Assembly (NCBI GenBank): GCA_011947345.1
Contig: JAAVTG010000581.1
Location: 832,914-896,913 of the forward strand
DNA length: 64,000 nucleotides
DNA from: Phytophthora quininea
Lineage: Eukaryota; Oomycota; Peronosporomycetes; Peronosporales; Peronosporaceae
Direction: 5' to 3'
Shown: piece by piece, positions 1-11,360 of the stretch
Layout: each line of letters starts with the position of its first letter
Numbering within the stretch: the stretch's first letter is position 1
Position numbers and translations under genes: made by a program
Notes under the pieces: generated by a model
What the model saw: the letters and a program-made list of their open reading frames with translations, nothing else
Databases searched by the model: none
Told to the model about the DNA's origin: nothing

Positions 1-359
1 CAACGTGGTGACCAAGATGCGAGCTGTGGCCACTCAGCCTGAGTAGCAGACCAGCTTTTGAGCTTTGCTGCTGAAATTCTGCGGGAACAGGTGGCTGCGC
101 TTTGTGATCCTGCAAGTGCTTGCCATGAAGAGCCTCCCGTCTTTGCCGCTCCGAGCCATCACCGCCGTTGCACTTTACGACTTCCCAACCTTTCCTTGCA
201 CGAGATGGAGCTAGCCACGCAGCTCTCTTGCTCGTCACGACCAACTTGACCGTGACGTCCTTCCAATCCCTCCAGGCCCACCGAGAGCAAAGGCGACCTT
301 GCCACACTACTCATTCTTCAATCTACTGCGGGTGAAGTCCAACAAGGGTCGACAAGAGG

Positions 360-1867
360 ATGCGGACATTGCTCAGTCTCGCGTTGCTGCTGCTGAATGC
401 GGCAATTGTACATGCTACCAACACATACCCGGTGATTCTGGTGCACGGCTTCGCCGGTTGGGGTCGCGACGAGCTACTGGGTTTCAAATACTGGGGCGGC
501 ATCCAAGGTGACCTTCAAGAAGAGCTTGAGGCACAGGGCTACACGGTCTACACGGCCTCGATCGGGCCGTTTTCAAGCAATTGGGACCGTGCCTGCGAGC
601 TGTATGCGCAGATCAAGGGTGGGGTGACGGACTACGGAGTCGAACACTCGTCGAAATACGGCCACGACCGCTACGGCAAGAACTACACGGGACTATATCC
701 CGAATGGGGAGACCAACTCGGACGGATCGGTCAACAAGGTTCACCTGGTTGGCCACAGTATGGGCGGCCAGACCGTTCGGATGTTGGCCCAACTGCTCTC
801 GCAGGGGTCGACTGGGGCCCCGGTGGAGGAGACGTCGTCTACCAGTGCTCTGTTCGAAGGTGGACACGACTGGGTGCACTCGATCACGACCATCTCGACC
901 CCCAACCAGGGCACGACGCTGGCCGACGGGTTTTCCGAGATCGGTGACACCGTCAAGGACCTGCTAGTAACGGTCATCAATTTCCTCGGCATCTTTGGCG
1001 AGAACGCAGAGATGATCTACGATGCCCAACTGGACCAGTGGGGGATCACCGCCAAGACGGACGACGAGACGCTGCAAGAGTACATCGACCGAGTGTTCGC
1101 GAGCGACATCTTCGACTCTGGCTACAAGGATCTGTGCATTTGGAGTCTGTCGGTGTCGGGGGCCAAGGAGGAGAGCACGTGGGTCGAGACGCTCAGTGAT
1201 GTCTACTACTACAGCTACGCTACCAAAGACACCTTCTCCACTTACAACTTGAAGCTGCAGAAGATCTCGTACCCGAACGTGTTGACGATGCTGCTGCCTC
1301 TCGACGTCACATCCATTTTCCTCGGCAGTCGCTACGCCCCGACACGTTGGGGCTCTCGACCGACTGGCAGCCCAACGACGGCGCCGTCAACACCATCTCC
1401 ATGAGCCAGGACTACGTGGGCGACCTCGTCTCGTTCAGCGGCTCGTCGGTGATCGGGAAGTGGAATGAGATGACGCAGCTCACAGGTTTGGACCATTTGG
1501 GGGTCACCGGCATCACGCTGCTCTACCAAATCCTGGATCTGTACAAGGCCCACATGGCGCTGCTCTACAGTCTCCCCAGCGACTCGACCTCGTCTCGTCG
1601 ACTGGTGGAGAACACGACGGTCACCACCAAGCTGGACAGCGCTATCTCTTCATTGAACGCTGCGACTGCCAGCTTGCAGACTCAGGAAACCTCGAAGCGC
1701 TCTGCGAAAACCCCATCAACACGTACGCCGAGAACTACTGCGCCAACATGCTCAACACGACGTTAGTCAACAACACCATCGCGACAGCTAACGCCACCGT
1801 TGAGACTGCAACCAACACCAGTGTGTCTAGCGAAGCCACCACCACACGCAGACTGCGCGTGAACTAG
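360..1867 (+). CDS. Secreted lipase, copy 1 (three frame breaks)
   Basis: Alpha/beta-hydrolase lipase expected to hydrolyse acylglycerols outside the cell. The start at 360 gives a hydrophobic signal peptide (about residues 1-19) followed by the conserved YPVILVHGF strand and the FKYWGG and SSNWDRACE motifs. The nucleophile elbow GHSMGG lies at about 750-770, the acid-loop motif WQPNDG near 1365 and the histidine motif LDHLGV near 1490. The pattern matches bacterial family I.5 (Geobacillus/Staphylococcus) lipases. The frame changes at about 708-711 (2 nt short), 1341-1344 (1 nt short) and 1686-1690 (1 nt short). Reading across the three breaks keeps homology through to the stop at 1865-1867. 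It is either a recent pseudogene or an intact gene with assembly indels; the second is favoured because neighbouring genes show the same lesion type. It heads a cluster of four paralogues. Confidence 0.85.
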
Positions 1868-2004
1868 GTCAATAGCTGTGCAATAGTAATTGCGTGAAAT
1901 GGTCAAGCTTTTCATGTAGCACAAGCCAACGCTGCTAGTCGACAAAGCACCCGAAAAAATGGCTACACAAATGGTCAGCAGACAGAAAATCCTAAGAACG
2001 ACTG

Positions 2005-3312
2005 ATGGAGCTGGTTACCGCGGCTACCAAGGGCGACCTCCGGCTCGTTCGCCAGGCGCTCTCGCACGACTGCAAGCTGGACGAGGTCAACTCTCGCGGC
2101 TGCTCGGCCTTGATGCAGGCGGCGCGCATGAACTTTGTGGAAATCATGACGCTGCTGCTGGTCAACGACGCGTCCGTCAACTTGCAGCGAGCCGACGGCT
2201 GCACTGCGCTGCACGTGGCCATCGAGAGCCAGCAGCTGCGAGCCGTTAAACTACTGCTGGACTTCGATGCCGACGTCGCAATCGGCGACAATCGAGGCGT
2301 GACGCCGTTGATGCAGGCTGTCGAGAAGGGGCTGCTGAGTCTGGTCAAAGTTCTGGCCAAGAGAGCTCCGCAGTCCTTGAACGCCGTGTCAAAAGACGGC
2401 ACCACCGCTCTTGGAGTCGCCGCCTTGAACGGACAAGTGGAGGCGATGAAGCTGCTGCTGGAGAGTGAGAACGTGGCCTTGAATGGTAATTGCGCACCTG
2501 GTAGAACAGCTTTGATGCTGGCTGCTAAAGCAGGGCAAGTGGACGTAGTGACGGCTCTGTTAGATAAAGAAGTGTCGTGGACAAGGTGGCTCAAGACGGC
2601 AATACAGCACTCACTCTAGCGACGGAGGGCGGCCACATGGAGGTGGTCCAGCTCCTGCTGGATCGAGGCGCCAAGCTCAACAAACACTACGTGGAAGTGG
2701 CGCCGTTGGCTGTAGCAGCCCAGAACGGCCACGTAGAGATCATGAAGCTCTTGCTGAGCAGAAAAGCTCGTGTCAATGCCTACGATGGCGACTGGGACAC
2801 TGCACTGCACGAGGCAGTGTACAATAATCAGATAGACGCCGTGCGAGTGCTGGTGAACAGCACCCCATGCGCCGATGTAAACAAACGCAACCGTAGCGGG
2901 TGGACGCCCGTTATGGCAGCGACGCAGCGCAATCACATCGAGATGATCGAGCTGTTGGTCGAAAAGGAGCGTCCGTGACAGTCAAGACAAACGACGGACG
3001 GACGGCGCTGCATATTGCAGCCGAAGAGAATCGAGTGGAAGTGATCCGCTTGCTGATGAAGCACGGAGCGTTAATTGACGCTGTGGACCGACTGGACCGA
3101 ACGCCATTGATGATGGCGGCGTATCGCGGACGGAAGGAATCTGTGCGACTGTTTCTCGACAAGGAGCGAGCTTGACGCTGCAAGACTACATGAAGCAGAC
3201 GCCGTTGGAAGTTGCGCTCTCGAACAGCAAGATCGACGTCGCCGCTCTGCTTGTTAGCGGCGAGAAACGCCCCCGCAGCGCACACAAAGAGAACGCGTCG
3301 CCGAAAGTTTAA
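2005..3312 (+). CDS. Ankyrin-repeat protein (three frame breaks)
   Basis: About 435 residues made almost wholly of ankyrin repeats of about 33 residues, roughly a dozen. They carry the usual G-TALxxAA and VxxLLxxGA-type signatures in sequence (for example DGCTALHVAIESQQ near 2195 and RTALHIAAEENRVEV near 3000). No catalytic domain, signal peptide or membrane segment is visible, so a protein-binding scaffold in the cytosol or nucleus is the most that can be inferred. The ATG at 2005 is the first in frame before repeat 1, and the stop is at 3310-3312. The frame breaks at about 2569, 2966 and 3163, each where a GG should be GGG or where GGA reads GA (the conserved Lys-Gly of the repeat turn). 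Each is repaired by one extra G, which points to sequence error. Confidence 0.85.
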
Positions 3313-3433
3313 AGCGACTACGAACACAAGCACTGCAGGAGAATGGAGAGGAAAACGTCAAGCCAAAAGGACACACTAGCGAGAACTTGACGGACGATAC
3401 CGAGTAAAAGCAATTATTCAAGACGTTAACAGT

Positions 3434-4902
3434 TCAAGCTGAGCCGCGCAAGTGCCGAGTCGATCCAGTGGTGATGGCGAGCAAGTTGCTGCAGTAAGCT
3501 TGTGCGTATGTGCTGACGGGGCTTGAGCAGAGACCTGTCAGGTCTTGAGGTTTCTGTAGGTTTGTGGAGGCTGCGGCCAGCGAGAGGATGGCCAGTTCAA
3601 GAGTTCCTGCTGCAGCGTCCGTGCCAGCTGCTCCTTCCAGGCGACGAGAAGAATGACTAACTGGAAGGCCTTGGAGAAGCGTTGCGTGTGCCGAGTACAG
3701 ATCGAATATCTGAGTAACAAGAGTGATTCCAATCACCCCCAAGTGATCCACATTGCTGAGCTGTGTCATTTGATTCCACTTGCCGAGTTGAGAGGACCCA
3801 CTGTACGAAGTGACCGTGCCGGTGGAGTCGCTCGCCATTGAGATGGTGTTGACAACGCCGTCGTTGGGTTGCCAGTCGGTGGAGAAGCCATGGTTGGGAC
3901 CGTATCGACTACCCAAGAAGACCGAGATGACATCTAATGGGAGCAGCATCGTCAAGACGTTTGGCAGCGAAATCTTGCGCAGTAGCCAGTCGACCGTCGA
4001 GTACGAGTCGATAGTGACGAAGCTGTAGTAGTACACGTCCGACAGAGTGGTCACCCAAGTGTTCTCCTCAGTCGCTCCACTTGTTGACAAGCTCCAAAGA
4101 CACACGTCCTTGGATCCCGAATCGAAGATGCTGCTGGAGAATACGCGCGTCAAGTATTGGGACAAAGTCTCGTCGTCTTGCTTTGCAGTGATCCCCCATT
4201 GATCCAGCTTGGCATCGTAGACGAGAGAGGATTCATCCCCCGCGATCCCGACAACGGAAAACACACTTGGAATCAAGTCGAAGACACTAGAACTGATGGA
4301 GGAAATCCCATCTGCGAGTAGAGTGCCCTGGTTCGGCGTCGACACTGTCGTGATGGAGTGCACCCAGCTATTGCCGCCTTTGAAGAGCGGGTGGGTCGAT
4401 GCAGTCTCCTCCACTGGGGCCCCGTCGTTCCTCTCTCGAGCATCTGGGTCAGCATGCGGATCGTTTGGCCGCCCATACTGTGGCCGACGAGGTGAACTTT
4501 GTTGATCGATCCGTCGGCGTTGGTCTCGCCCCACTGCGGATACAACCCCGTGAAGTTGCGGCCGTAGCGGTGGTGGCCGTAGTGAGTCGAGTGCGTCTCG
4601 CCGTAGTCGACCTGGCCGCCCTTGATCTGAGCGTAGAGCTCGCAAGCTCGGTCCCAGTTGCTGGAGAAGGGACCGACGACGGCAGTGTAGACGGTGAAGC
4701 CTTGGGCCTCCAGTTCTTGTTGGAAGTCGCCTTGCAGACCGCCCCAGTACTTGAAACCGAGGAGTTCGTCTCGACCCCAACCGGAGAAGCCGTGGACCAG
4801 CACGATCGGGTAGGAGTTGCCAGTAGCAAAGGTGGAGTCAATAATGGCCAACACCAAGGCAAGTGACAGCAATATTGACGTGAATAGTGAGTGGCGCAGC
4901 AT
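3434..4902 (-). CDS. Secreted lipase, copy 2 (one frame break)
   Basis: Paralogue of the other three lipases, on the opposite strand. The start chosen is the ATG at 4900-4902, because it immediately precedes a hydrophobic signal peptide (MLRHSLFTSILLSLALVLA); an upstream in-frame start would add an unlikely leader. It shows YPIVLVHGF, FKYWGG, SSNWDRACE, GHSMGG, LDQWGI, STDWQPNDG and VDHLGV, so the Ser-Asp-His triad and the likely zinc ligands are present. One frame break lies at about 4416-4421, in a G/C run (GGGGCCCC on either strand), one base short. The section from about 4312 to 4828 is almost identical to copy 4 (9768-10286), while the signal peptide and C-terminal half differ, which indicates gene conversion. 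The stop is at 3434-3436. Confidence 0.87.
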
Positions 4903-5653
4903 TTCCTCTTGCGGACGCTGAAGCAACTTGGATAATGGCAGGTATGGACCGAGAGGTCGATAAGGTCGTCGCTTCGGGGAACGATGGCCCTGCATGGATT
5001 ACTCGAGACGAACAAGCAGCATTCCCGCCCAGATCGACAGTCTCGATACTGCTAGAGGGTACCAACCATCCTCGTTAGCGCCTACTGTGAGGGCCTCGAA
5101 AGACACACGGTTGACGGTCCATGGAGGGATATGAACGACGAAGCAGACACACAGAGGATCTGGGGCGGAGGTCTCTCTTGGCTCATCACGAGTCGTCGTG
5201 ATTCAAGACGACTATGGGGTCTCCTAGCTTGTCATCAGCATATGTTGCTTCAGAGGGGATACTCGTCGTGAAGCATGTCCTGATAGCAATGAAAGCGTTC
5301 TGATCACTTTTCCGCAGCTGACTCCTCACTGTCAGTCGCAGTATGGAGGCCTTGATGTTTGTCCAGGTGGCCTAAATATGCAGAATTCCACACCTTAACT
5401 TACAGCACAGATATCTCTGTCAGCTCGCGTAGTGATGATGGCACTTTCGAGACCATCAACTGCGTCATCGGCAGTCGCCAAATTTCCAAGCGTGTAGCAA
5501 GCCCAGAGCTTTTGGTCGTTGGTTCCAAGGCACATCCGTCAGTGACTTCAACTAGCTGAGAAAAACGTTTTTTATTTCGTATTTTATACGATTTCTTAAT
5601 CGAGTCTCGAAGAAGCATCCAAGTAAAGGAGGTGAAGAAGCGCCACGCCAGAC
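4903..5653. other. Intergenic region, divergent promoters
   Basis: This 750-bp stretch separates lipase copy 2 (minus) from the BSD-domain gene (plus), so it should hold both promoters. Only short unsupported reading frames are present. No repeat or RNA gene was recognised. Confidence 0.4.
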
Positions 5654-7195
5654 ATGTCGTTCAGCAGCTTCTACTCGGTGGTTAACGCCATCAAGGACAA
5701 GGTCTGACTGCTAATCTTCTTCCCACCTTGCCCACAGCCCAAAAGAACGCGTTTCTTGCGCGTCGTGGGCGATTCTCCTTATGAAATCCAGTCTTCTTAA
5801 CTAACTTGCTTGGAATATTTTGTTTCTTAGTCGGCGGAGGCCATGACGACGCTCAGTTCCGACCTCCAAGACTTCACCTCTATTGTACAGGAGGTAAGGC
5901 TCAACAATCTATAAGAAAAGGCCGGTGTAAAAACTAAATTATGTTTATTATCATTATAATATCGACAGGACGTGGCGGAGTTGTCCAAGCAAGTTCGGCA
6001 AAACATGGAGGAGCGTCGACAGAGTGTGGAGAAACAGTCAAAGGACGGAGAAGACGCCAAAGCGAAGAGCGACGACGACCACGAGGAGAAACAGGATGAC
6101 AAACAGGACGAGACAGTAGTGGACCCGGAAGAGATGCCCATGGAGGACCCACTAGTACAGTTGAAGAACTCTTTGTTCTCCTTTGACGTTAGCAGCACGC
6201 TGGGCTCGGTGAGCTCCACGGTCGGCAGCAAACTTGGCTCGCTGAACCAGGTGGGCTCGACGGTCGGCAGCAAGTTGGGCTCGTTGAGCGTGGGGACCAG
6301 TCTGGAGTCTCTGGAAGCCATGGGCTCCAAGCTGTTGAACTCGGCAGACGAGTTTCTAGGCACTCTAACTGGAGATACACTGTACGAAGACGAAGAACTG
6401 AGCGAGAGCGAGCTCAGTGCGCGGCGATTCCGCTTACTGGCGCTGCAGGAGGACTCGGACACTTACATCGAGCCTCCCATTGACGTGGAGACGTTCGAGA
6501 AGTGGAAACTGACCATCCCAGCTGCAGAACTGACCGATATCCAGACAGAAGTGCTGGAGAACTACCCGACTGTCGGCACCAAGTTCACGGAGCTGGTGCC
6601 GTCGGTGGTGGAGGCCGACGTGTTCTGGGCGCACTACATTTACAAGGCCTCGCTTCTGGCTGCCCAAGAGCAGCGCGGAGCGGACTTGCTGGAGCATGGT
6701 ACGTACTACAAGCTTGGTAGTTGTCAACTACTGTACTTAGCTGTTGTGTTAGCTTTGAACGACAGTGAGGAGGAACTTGGCTGGGATGTCGACTCTCCAA
6801 AGAAGACTGAGAAGGAATTCTTCCCGGACGAAGAGGCCAAAGAGGAAGAGAAGGCGCCGACTGGCACTTCAACTCCTGCAGCTAATCCACCGTCGTCCAG
6901 CGATGGCGAGAGCTGGATCGAACTGGACGAGCGGAAGGACTCGACGTCCTCGAAAGGATCCGCCTCGCCGAATGCTTCGGCTGGTCTGAAAGAGCCGACG
7001 AGCTCTCTGGCTGATCTGAAGCTGGACGAGGGAGATGAAGCAGCTGCTGAACAGGAAGACTCGCTGGACTGGGGCGACGATGACGATGAGATCGTGCCGG
7101 AAACTGCATCACCTGATGCTAAGAAGCAGGAGACGACTCCGGCAACCCACGAGGACGCCAGCAAGCGTGGTGAGGACTGGGGCGAGTGGGACTAA
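5654..7195 (+). CDS. BSD-domain protein, three or four exons
   Basis: The exons are 5654-5701, 5831-5893 and 5969-7195. Introns 5702-5830 and 5894-5968 have GT and AG ends. The first exons encode an amphipathic N terminus (MSFSSFYSVVNAIKDK, then SAEAMTTLSSDLQDF) that continues in frame into a helical segment (DVAELSKQVRQNMEERRQS). The BSD domain lies around 6460-6690, with the FEKWKL and ADVFWAHYIYKASLL motifs holding its conserved aromatic residues. The C terminus is acidic and serine-rich and ends in a WGEWD tail. BSD domains occur in transcription/TFIIH factors and in synapse-associated-type proteins; the layout fits the latter (BSDC1-like) better. A 63-nt segment, 6703-6765, has GT-AG ends, no stop and a length divisible by three, so it may be a further intron or a retained insert. 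The protein is 445 residues with it and 424 without. Confidence 0.82.
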
Positions 7196-7320
7196 GAGAA
7201 ATGGCACTTCCATGTCCTCTATCGATCCCCATGAATCCAATTTGTCAATCCCATTCGCGATTGCTCTTTGTGGACCTGCGTCTGCTGCATTCTATTGACA
7301 CCATCCCACCGAGTTTATCG

Positions 7321-8814
7321 TCACAGGCGTGATCGACAACCAGTCTGTTGAGTTCCTAGACTTTCACTATTTCGCTGATAAGAACTCTTCAACCACAGTA
7401 CCGTTGCGTTATGCTGACCGAGTATCAGTCGGCAGTTGTTTCCGGCATACTTGTTGGCGGGACTCGCGCAGAGCTGCTCGATGTCTTCTTGAGTCTGTAC
7501 GCTCGATCGTTCCGACACAACCGAAGAGATAGCATTGGTGATTGTCTTGTGGACCATTTTGTTGTGCACGACACTCCGCGCTTCCATATCCACTGGAAGA
7601 CTCGCCAACAACTGAGCAAGTGACGAATACACGCTCATGATCTTCGAAAACAGTGAGAAGCCCGTGACGTCCATGTGGTCCACGCCCGTGAGCTGTTTCA
7701 TTTGGTGCCACCTGCCAGCTTGCGATGTTCCGTTGAACGTCACCAGCTCACCAACACCGTCATGGCTCATGGAGAATGTGTTGACGATGCCGTCGTTCCG
7801 CTGCCACTCCGTCGTGAGATTTAGCTCATCAGGCGCATATCGACCGCCGAGAAACACCGAAAGCTCACCGAACGCGGGGTTCATAGTAAACGGATTCGGC
7901 AGCTGAATCTTCTCGAGTCTCAAATTGACCGATGCGAACGTGTCGACGGTGGCGTAGCTGTAGTAGTAGACATCGTCTAACGTCTCGACCCACGTGCTCT
8001 CCTCAGCAGCGCCAGCCACAGACAAACTCCAGAGACAAGTGTCCTTGAACGACGGGTCGAACAACCTGCTCGACATGATGCGGTCGTAGTAGTCCCGGAT
8101 CGATTCGTCGTTAGCTCTTGAAGAAACATTCCACTGACCCAGCTGCGCGTCAAAGACCGCAGCGGTGCTGTCCCCCGCAACGCCAATGATGCTCAACGTG
8201 GCAGCGATCGCGTCCTTCATCGCATCGCCAATGATCGAGAACCCGTCCGCCAGAGTTGTGCCTTGGTTGGGCGACGCGATCGTCGTGATCGAGTGCACCC
8301 AATTCTTGCCGCCTTCGAACAGCGGGTGGGTCGCTGCTTCTTCCTCGGTTGGGGAGCCCACCGTTCCTTTCTCGAGCATCTGCGCTAACATCCGAACGGT
8401 TTGACCGCCCATACTGTGGCCGACGAGGTGGATCTTGTTCACGGAGCCATCAGAATTGGTCTCACCCCACTGCGGATACAAGGCCGTGTAGTTCTTGCCA
8501 AACCGAGCGTGCCCATGCGTTGCTGAATGCTCGACCCCATAGTCCACTTGACCTCCTTTGATCTGCGCGTAGAGCTCGCAAGCGCGGTCCCAATTGCTCG
8601 AGAATGGACCGATGGATGCTGTGAACACTGTGTAGCCCTGGTCGATAAGTTTTTCTTGTATGTCACCTTGAGCACCGCCCCAATACTTGATACCGAAGAG
8701 TTCGTCGCGACCCCACCCACCGAAGCCGTGGACGAGTACGATCGGGTACGTGTTGTTGGCCACAACCAGAGGCGACACGAAAGCAAGAACCAAAAGTGTC
8801 AACCACCTCGTCAT
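7321..8814 (-). CDS. Secreted lipase, copy 3 (intact)
   Basis: The only copy with one uninterrupted reading frame (497 residues). The signal peptide MTRWLTLLVLAFVSPLVVA precedes YPIVLVHGFGGWG. The nucleophile elbow GHSMGG, acid motif WQRNDG and histidine motif VDHMDV are in the family order. The SSNWDRACE and EHSATHGHARFG segments carry the Asp and two His that bind zinc in Geobacillus lipases, as I recall those structures. The fourth ligand position, Asp in the LDQWG motif of the other copies, is Gly here (DAQLGQWNV, codon near 8140), so metal binding may be altered. There are several N-glycosylation-type sites. It is convergent with the BSD gene (126 bp apart). Function is inferred from family only. 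Confidence 0.92.
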   Translation of the reverse strand: MTRWLTLLVLAFVSPLVVANNTYPIVLVHGFGGWGRDELFGIKYWGGAQGDIQEKLIDQGYTVFTASIGPFSSNWDRACELYAQIKGGQVDYGVEHSATHGHARFGKNYTALYPQWGETNSDGSVNKIHLVGHSMGGQTVRMLAQMLEKGTVGSPTEEEAATHPLFEGGKNWVHSITTIASPNQGTTLADGFSIIGDAMKDAIAATLSIIGVAGDSTAAVFDAQLGQWNVSSRANDESIRDYYDRIMSSRLFDPSFKDTCLWSLSVAGAAEESTWVETLDDVYYYSYATVDTFASVNLRLEKIQLPNPFTMNPAFGELSVFLGGRYAPDELNLTTEWQRNDGIVNTFSMSHDGVGELVTFNGTSQAGRWHQMKQLTGVDHMDVTGFSLFSKIMSVYSSLAQLLASLPVDMEARSVVHNKMVHKTITNAISSVVSERSSVQTQEDIEQLCASPANKYAGNNCRLILGQHNATVLWLKSSYQRNSESLGTQQTGCRSRL

Positions 8815-9700
8815 TTTGAGAGAAGCTTTGGGTCTTGGCTGCAGAGCAATATCACGAGTGCTGATTGCACTCGGCTAGCGGTAAGCGACTGGAGCATGGC
8901 TTTCTAACCCAGCAAGCGGGATCTACTAAAGCCTGTAGGAGGTCAAGCCAATCGTCGAGGATTTTCGTTGTCGTCCGCGTTGCACTTGCTGCGGTCAAAG
9001 GCAAAAGAAGCGCACAGCTGTCCTGCGTTTGACTAGTTGTGCAGGAAATCGCCTCGAGATGTGCATTGGTAACGAGCCAAAACACCGACCGGAAGCTCAG
9101 TTCCGGCGGACTTTCCTTCATTGACCTCGCCGAAAGCCAAGTGGTGCTGTCCAAGCAGGTCCTTCGAGAGGTACAATCGCAGCGGCCGCAGTAGAGACCA
9201 ACGTGGTTGGCGAGATTCTCACACTTTGCAGCTGGAACGGAAGAAGCTTACGGACGGCACTGCTCTACCCGACCAACGACAAAGCTCGTGATCATTGTTG
9301 TGCCAAAAGATATTGCAGCGACGTGTTGGAGGCAACCAGCCCGCTCTGAATGCTGCAATTTGTCGGCCACTCGGCAAAAACGCGCATGCCTCCACACCGT
9401 CATTCTGGGCGTGGGTCTTGTGTCATTTCGTGCTACATGCCGTCGATTTTCTTGACGCTTTCTTCGTTGCTGTTGATCAAAGGCAATTTCGTCGACCATG
9501 AATGTCAAGCAGAACATTATGCCAGACAGGCTATTGCGGCTGTGGGATCGTGCTGCTGAAACCGGTGCTGTTTTGTTGGAAACTCTTAGGCGCCATCCTC
9601 AGGAGTTTTGCCCATAATGAGCAGAACCGAACGTCTCAAAACGACAGACGAGATCCACGCCTCCGTCATTCCTCTATCGTCTTCCTCCGAGAACAATCAA
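8815..9700. other. Intergenic region between divergent lipases 3 and 4
   Basis: About 890 bp between the start codons of two divergent lipase genes. Reading frames here are short and show no recognisable domain. It presumably carries both promoters; no repeat or RNA gene was seen. Confidence 0.4.
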
Positions 9701-11132
9701 ATGCCGTTGTATTTCCAGGTCGTCGCGGTAGTGGTCTCACTTGCTTCGCTGCTGCTGGCTACCGACGCCGCTGGCAACTCCTACCCGATCGTGCTGGTCC
9801 ACGGCTTCTCCGGTTGGGGTCGAGACGAACTCCTCGGTTTCAAGTACTGGGGCGGTCTGCAAGGCGACTTCCAACAAGAACTGGAGGCCCAAGGCTTCAC
9901 CGTCTACACTGCCGTCGTCGGTCCCTTCTCCAGCAACTGGGACCGAGCTTGCGAGCTCTACGCTCAGATCAAGGGCGGTCAGGTCGACTACGGCGAGACG
10001 CACTCGACTCACTACGGCCATCACCGCTACGGCCGCAACTTCACGGGGTTGTATCCGCAGTGGGGTGAGACCAACGCCGACGGATCGATCAACAAAGTTC
10101 ACCTCGTCGGCCACAGTATGGGCGGCCAAACGATCCGCATGCTGACCCAAATGCTCGAGAGGAACGACGGGTGCCCCAGTGGAGGAGACTGCATCGATCC
10201 ACCCGCTCTTCAAAGGCGGCAATAGCTGGGTGCACTCCATCACGACAGTGTCGACGCCGAACCAGGGCACTCTACTCGCCGATGGAACAGCCACGATGGG
10301 AAACACGCTCGAAGACTTGACCTTGGGCCTGTTGAACGTCATCGGGATCGCTGGGAACGAGCCAAACCTCTTCTACGACGCCAAATTGGATCAGTGGGGG
10401 ATCACCGCCAAGACTCGAAGCGAGACGCTCGTCGAGTACTTGCATCGAGTGTTCAACAGCAGCATTTTCGAGCCTGGTTCGAGGGACATCAGCGCCTGGA
10501 GTTTGTCCACGAAAGGAGCCGCAGAAGAGAACAAGTGGGTCACGACGTTGCCTGACGTCTACTACTACAGCTTCACCGCCGTGGACACGTTCTCGACGCG
10601 CGACTGGCTGCTGCGGAAGATCTCCATGCCCAACGTCCTGACCATGATGCTCCCTCTGTGCGTCAGCTCGACGTTTCTAGGCAGTCGCTTCGGCCCCGAG
10701 CACGGCCTCTCGACGGACTGGCAGCCCAACGACGGCGTCGTCAACACCGTCTCCATGGCGAGCGACTCGACAGGCCAAGTCGTGCCCTTCAAAGGGGTCT
10801 CGTACATTGGCAAGTGGAATCAGATGCCGCTGCTCAAGTTCACGGACCACATCGCCATCGTCGGCATCACGTTGCTCGCTCGGATGATCGGATTGTACTC
10901 GGCCCACGCCAAGCTGTTGCAGAGTCTGTCAGTGACGCCCCAAAGCCAAGCAGTGCACACCGAAGCTACCGTCGATATCTACACCTCCATCTCGTCCGTC
11001 ACCGCAGCCACTGCCAACGCGCAGACCGAGGAAAACGTGCAAATGCTTTGCGATTCCTCGAGTTCCAACAAATACGTCGACGCATATTGCAACCATGTTC
11101 GGACTGAGGCCACGCAGGTCATGCGCCACTAA
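9701..11132 (+). CDS. Secreted lipase, copy 4 (one frame break)
   Basis: The start is placed at the ATG at 9701, which begins a signal peptide (MPLYFQVVAVVVSLASLLLA); an upstream in-frame ATG at 9608 would bury it behind 31 hydrophilic residues. It has YPIVLVHGF, GFKYWGG, SSNWDRACE, GHSMGG, LDQWGI, STDWQPNDG and FTDHIAIVG, so triad and zinc-site residues are present. The frame breaks at about 10157-10162, where AGAG appears as AG (2 nt short), only about 25 nt from the equivalent of the break in copy 2 but not the same lesion. The first 520 nt after the signal peptide match copy 2 almost perfectly. The C terminus contains a variable linker and a Cys-rich tail. The stop is at 11130-11132. Confidence 0.87.
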
Positions 11133-11360
11133 GAATGATTGACATGTTTACCTTGTTTCCACTTCAACTTGAGTACTTGGTGTTTGTATACCTTCGCGAC
11201 ACGACACCTTTTTATTGGGTAACGGCACGACATGGTCGGATTTCCCCATACAAACGTAGATGTCGCCTCGCCGTCCTCCCTCCTGCTGGTTTAACAGCCC
11301 CTCGTTCATTATAGCTTTTGGATCGTCAACATCGGACCCACCACCGCTAAGATCGCCAAG

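Noticed and set aside
9737..10342. Long antisense frame opposite lipase copy 4 (and the similar one at 4399-4866 opposite copy 2)
   Set aside because: High-GC codon bias of the sense gene keeps the antisense frame open; the product has no independent motifs.
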